Source: Desulfotomaculum sp. (GTDB lineage Bacteria > Bacillota > Desulfotomaculia > Desulfotomaculales > Nap2-2B). Taken from it: a stretch of 6,625 nucleotides of DNA. The position numbers and the translations under genes are program-made. Positions 6,072 to 6,625 of this stretch are shown one piece after another (the stretch's first letter is position 1; each line of letters opens with the position of its first letter). The stretch is taken from NCBI GenBank assembly GCA_003457075.1, contig DMIY01000056.1, forward strand, positions 1 through 6,625. Reading direction: 5' to 3'. The notes under the pieces were generated by a model, which was not told where the DNA came from, did not search any database, and worked only from the letters and a program-made list of their open reading frames with translations.

Positions 6072-6625
6072 CTATTCTGCCTTGTAGCGAGACCTGTGGG
6101 TACGGGCACTTTCCACCTCGGCCCGCAAAACAGAAGCGGCTGCCGTAATATCAGGAGCGGCCACTACTGCTGTAACCACCGCCACTCCATCGGCGCCGGC
6201 CGATACAATCTCAAAGGCATTTTGAGCTGTGATGCCACCAATGGCTACCTTTGGTATTTCTACCTCTTTCGCCACCAGTCGCAGGAACTTTATCCCCACC
6301 GGGCTGTACCCGACGTCTTTAGTTTGAGTTTCAAAAATTGGGCCCACACCAATATAATCAGCCCCTTGCTGCTGGGCCTGACCTGCCTGTTCCAAGGTAT
6401 GGGCAGATACACCGATGATCTTCTCCTTGCCCAAGATCTGCCGCGTGGCAGCCACCGGCAAATCTTCCTGCCCCAGGTGCACACCATCAGCCTGTACTGC
6501 CAGCGCTACATCCACCCGGTCGTTAATAATGAAAGTTGCTTCTTTTTCCTGTGTCAACCGGCGCAACTCCCGTCCTATTTCAACCAACCGGCGGGTGGAA
6601 GATTCCTTATCCCGCAACTGGATTT
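6072..6625 (-). CDS. thiE: Thiamine-phosphate synthase (5' end outside window)
   Basis: ThiE condenses HMP pyrophosphate with hydroxyethylthiazole phosphate, releasing pyrophosphate and giving thiamine monophosphate, the substrate of ThiL. It is a cytosolic TIM barrel. The visible 183 codons begin at the family's second-strand motif IQLRDKESST and run to the C-terminus, so roughly the first 35-45 residues are missing past the right edge. The TTG at 6617 is an internal Leu of QLRDK, not a start. Motifs seen, as window positions: INDRVDVALAVQADGVHLGQ (about 6535-6470), VSAHT (about 6410), the phosphate-binding GVGPIFETQTKDVG (about 6350-6310), VAIGGI (about 6250) and the C-terminal phosphate loop GADGVAVVTAV (about 6200-6165). 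All are intact. thiC follows after 51 nt. The promoter, and any thiamine riboswitch, would lie off the window. Confidence 0.95.
   Translation of the reverse strand, partial: IQLRDKESSTRRLVEIGRELRRLTQEKEATFIINDRVDVALAVQADGVHLGQEDLPVAATRQILGKEKIIGVSAHTLEQAGQAQQQGADYIGVGPIFETQTKDVGYSPVGIKFLRLVAKEVEIPKVAIGGITAQNAFEIVSAGADGVAVVTAVVAAPDITAAASVLRAEVESARTHRSRYKAE

Noticed and set aside
5704..6087. 127-codon plus-strand ORF opposite the thiC start and the thiE-thiC gap
   Set aside because: It is almost wholly antisense to ThiC residues 1-105 and has no recognised motif; its end in the gap carries no sign of a real C-terminus.
6615..6617. TTG as the thiE start codon
   Set aside because: The codon encodes the Leu of the conserved QLRDK motif and the frame stays open to the window edge, so the gene is truncated by the window rather than starting here.
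1..6625. Mobile elements, CRISPR arrays, tRNA or rRNA genes
   Set aside because: No direct-repeat arrays, terminal inverted repeats, transposase motifs or tRNA-like folds were noticed; nearly all sequence right of position 307 is accounted for by conserved genes.

Overview
This 6.6 kb window reads as ordinary core metabolism from an anaerobic Gram-positive bacterium. The best guess is a clostridial Bacillota of the Peptococcaceae type (Desulfotomaculum/Pelotomaculum-like). The reasons are the short (435-residue) ThiC, the thiL-tsaE-tsaB-rimI gene order, the strong GGAGG-type ribosome sites and the use of TTG starts. The lineage is an inference from gene content, since no database search could be run.

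All seven convincing genes lie on the minus strand and are tightly packed. In transcription order (right to left) they are thiE (5' end cut off by the window edge), thiC, thiL, tsaE, tsaB, rimI and pckA. thiE and thiC are 51 nt apart. thiC and thiL are separated by 109 nt, the only sizeable gap inside the cluster. That gap holds a plausible sigma-A promoter, a small A/T-rich hairpin and a possible 31-codon leader ORF that runs into thiL. From thiL onward the genes nearly touch or overlap: a 3 nt gap to tsaE, a 20 nt overlap into tsaB, a 31 nt (or ATGA) overlap into rimI, and a 9 nt gap to pckA.

Three functions are joined. (1) Thiamine pyrophosphate synthesis: ThiC makes the pyrimidine HMP-P, ThiE joins it (as HMP-PP) to the thiazole, and ThiL phosphorylates thiamine monophosphate to the active cofactor. 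The HMP-P kinase ThiD and the thiazole genes are not in the window. (2) The tRNA t6A37 modification machinery: TsaE and TsaB (partners TsaD and TsaC lie elsewhere), followed by the RimI-type N-acetyltransferase that commonly accompanies them. (3) ATP-dependent PEP carboxykinase, linking oxaloacetate and PEP. No functional link between pckA and the rest is visible beyond co-orientation.

Positions 1-307, downstream of pckA, are A/T-rich and carry no gene I can support. There is a hairpin just after the pckA stop that may end the transcript. Two short open minus-strand stretches look somewhat coding but lack proper starts. I do not see an undescribed system here. The items most worth a second look are the thiC-thiL gap with its leader ORF and ambiguous thiL start, and the unexplained left-hand stretch.
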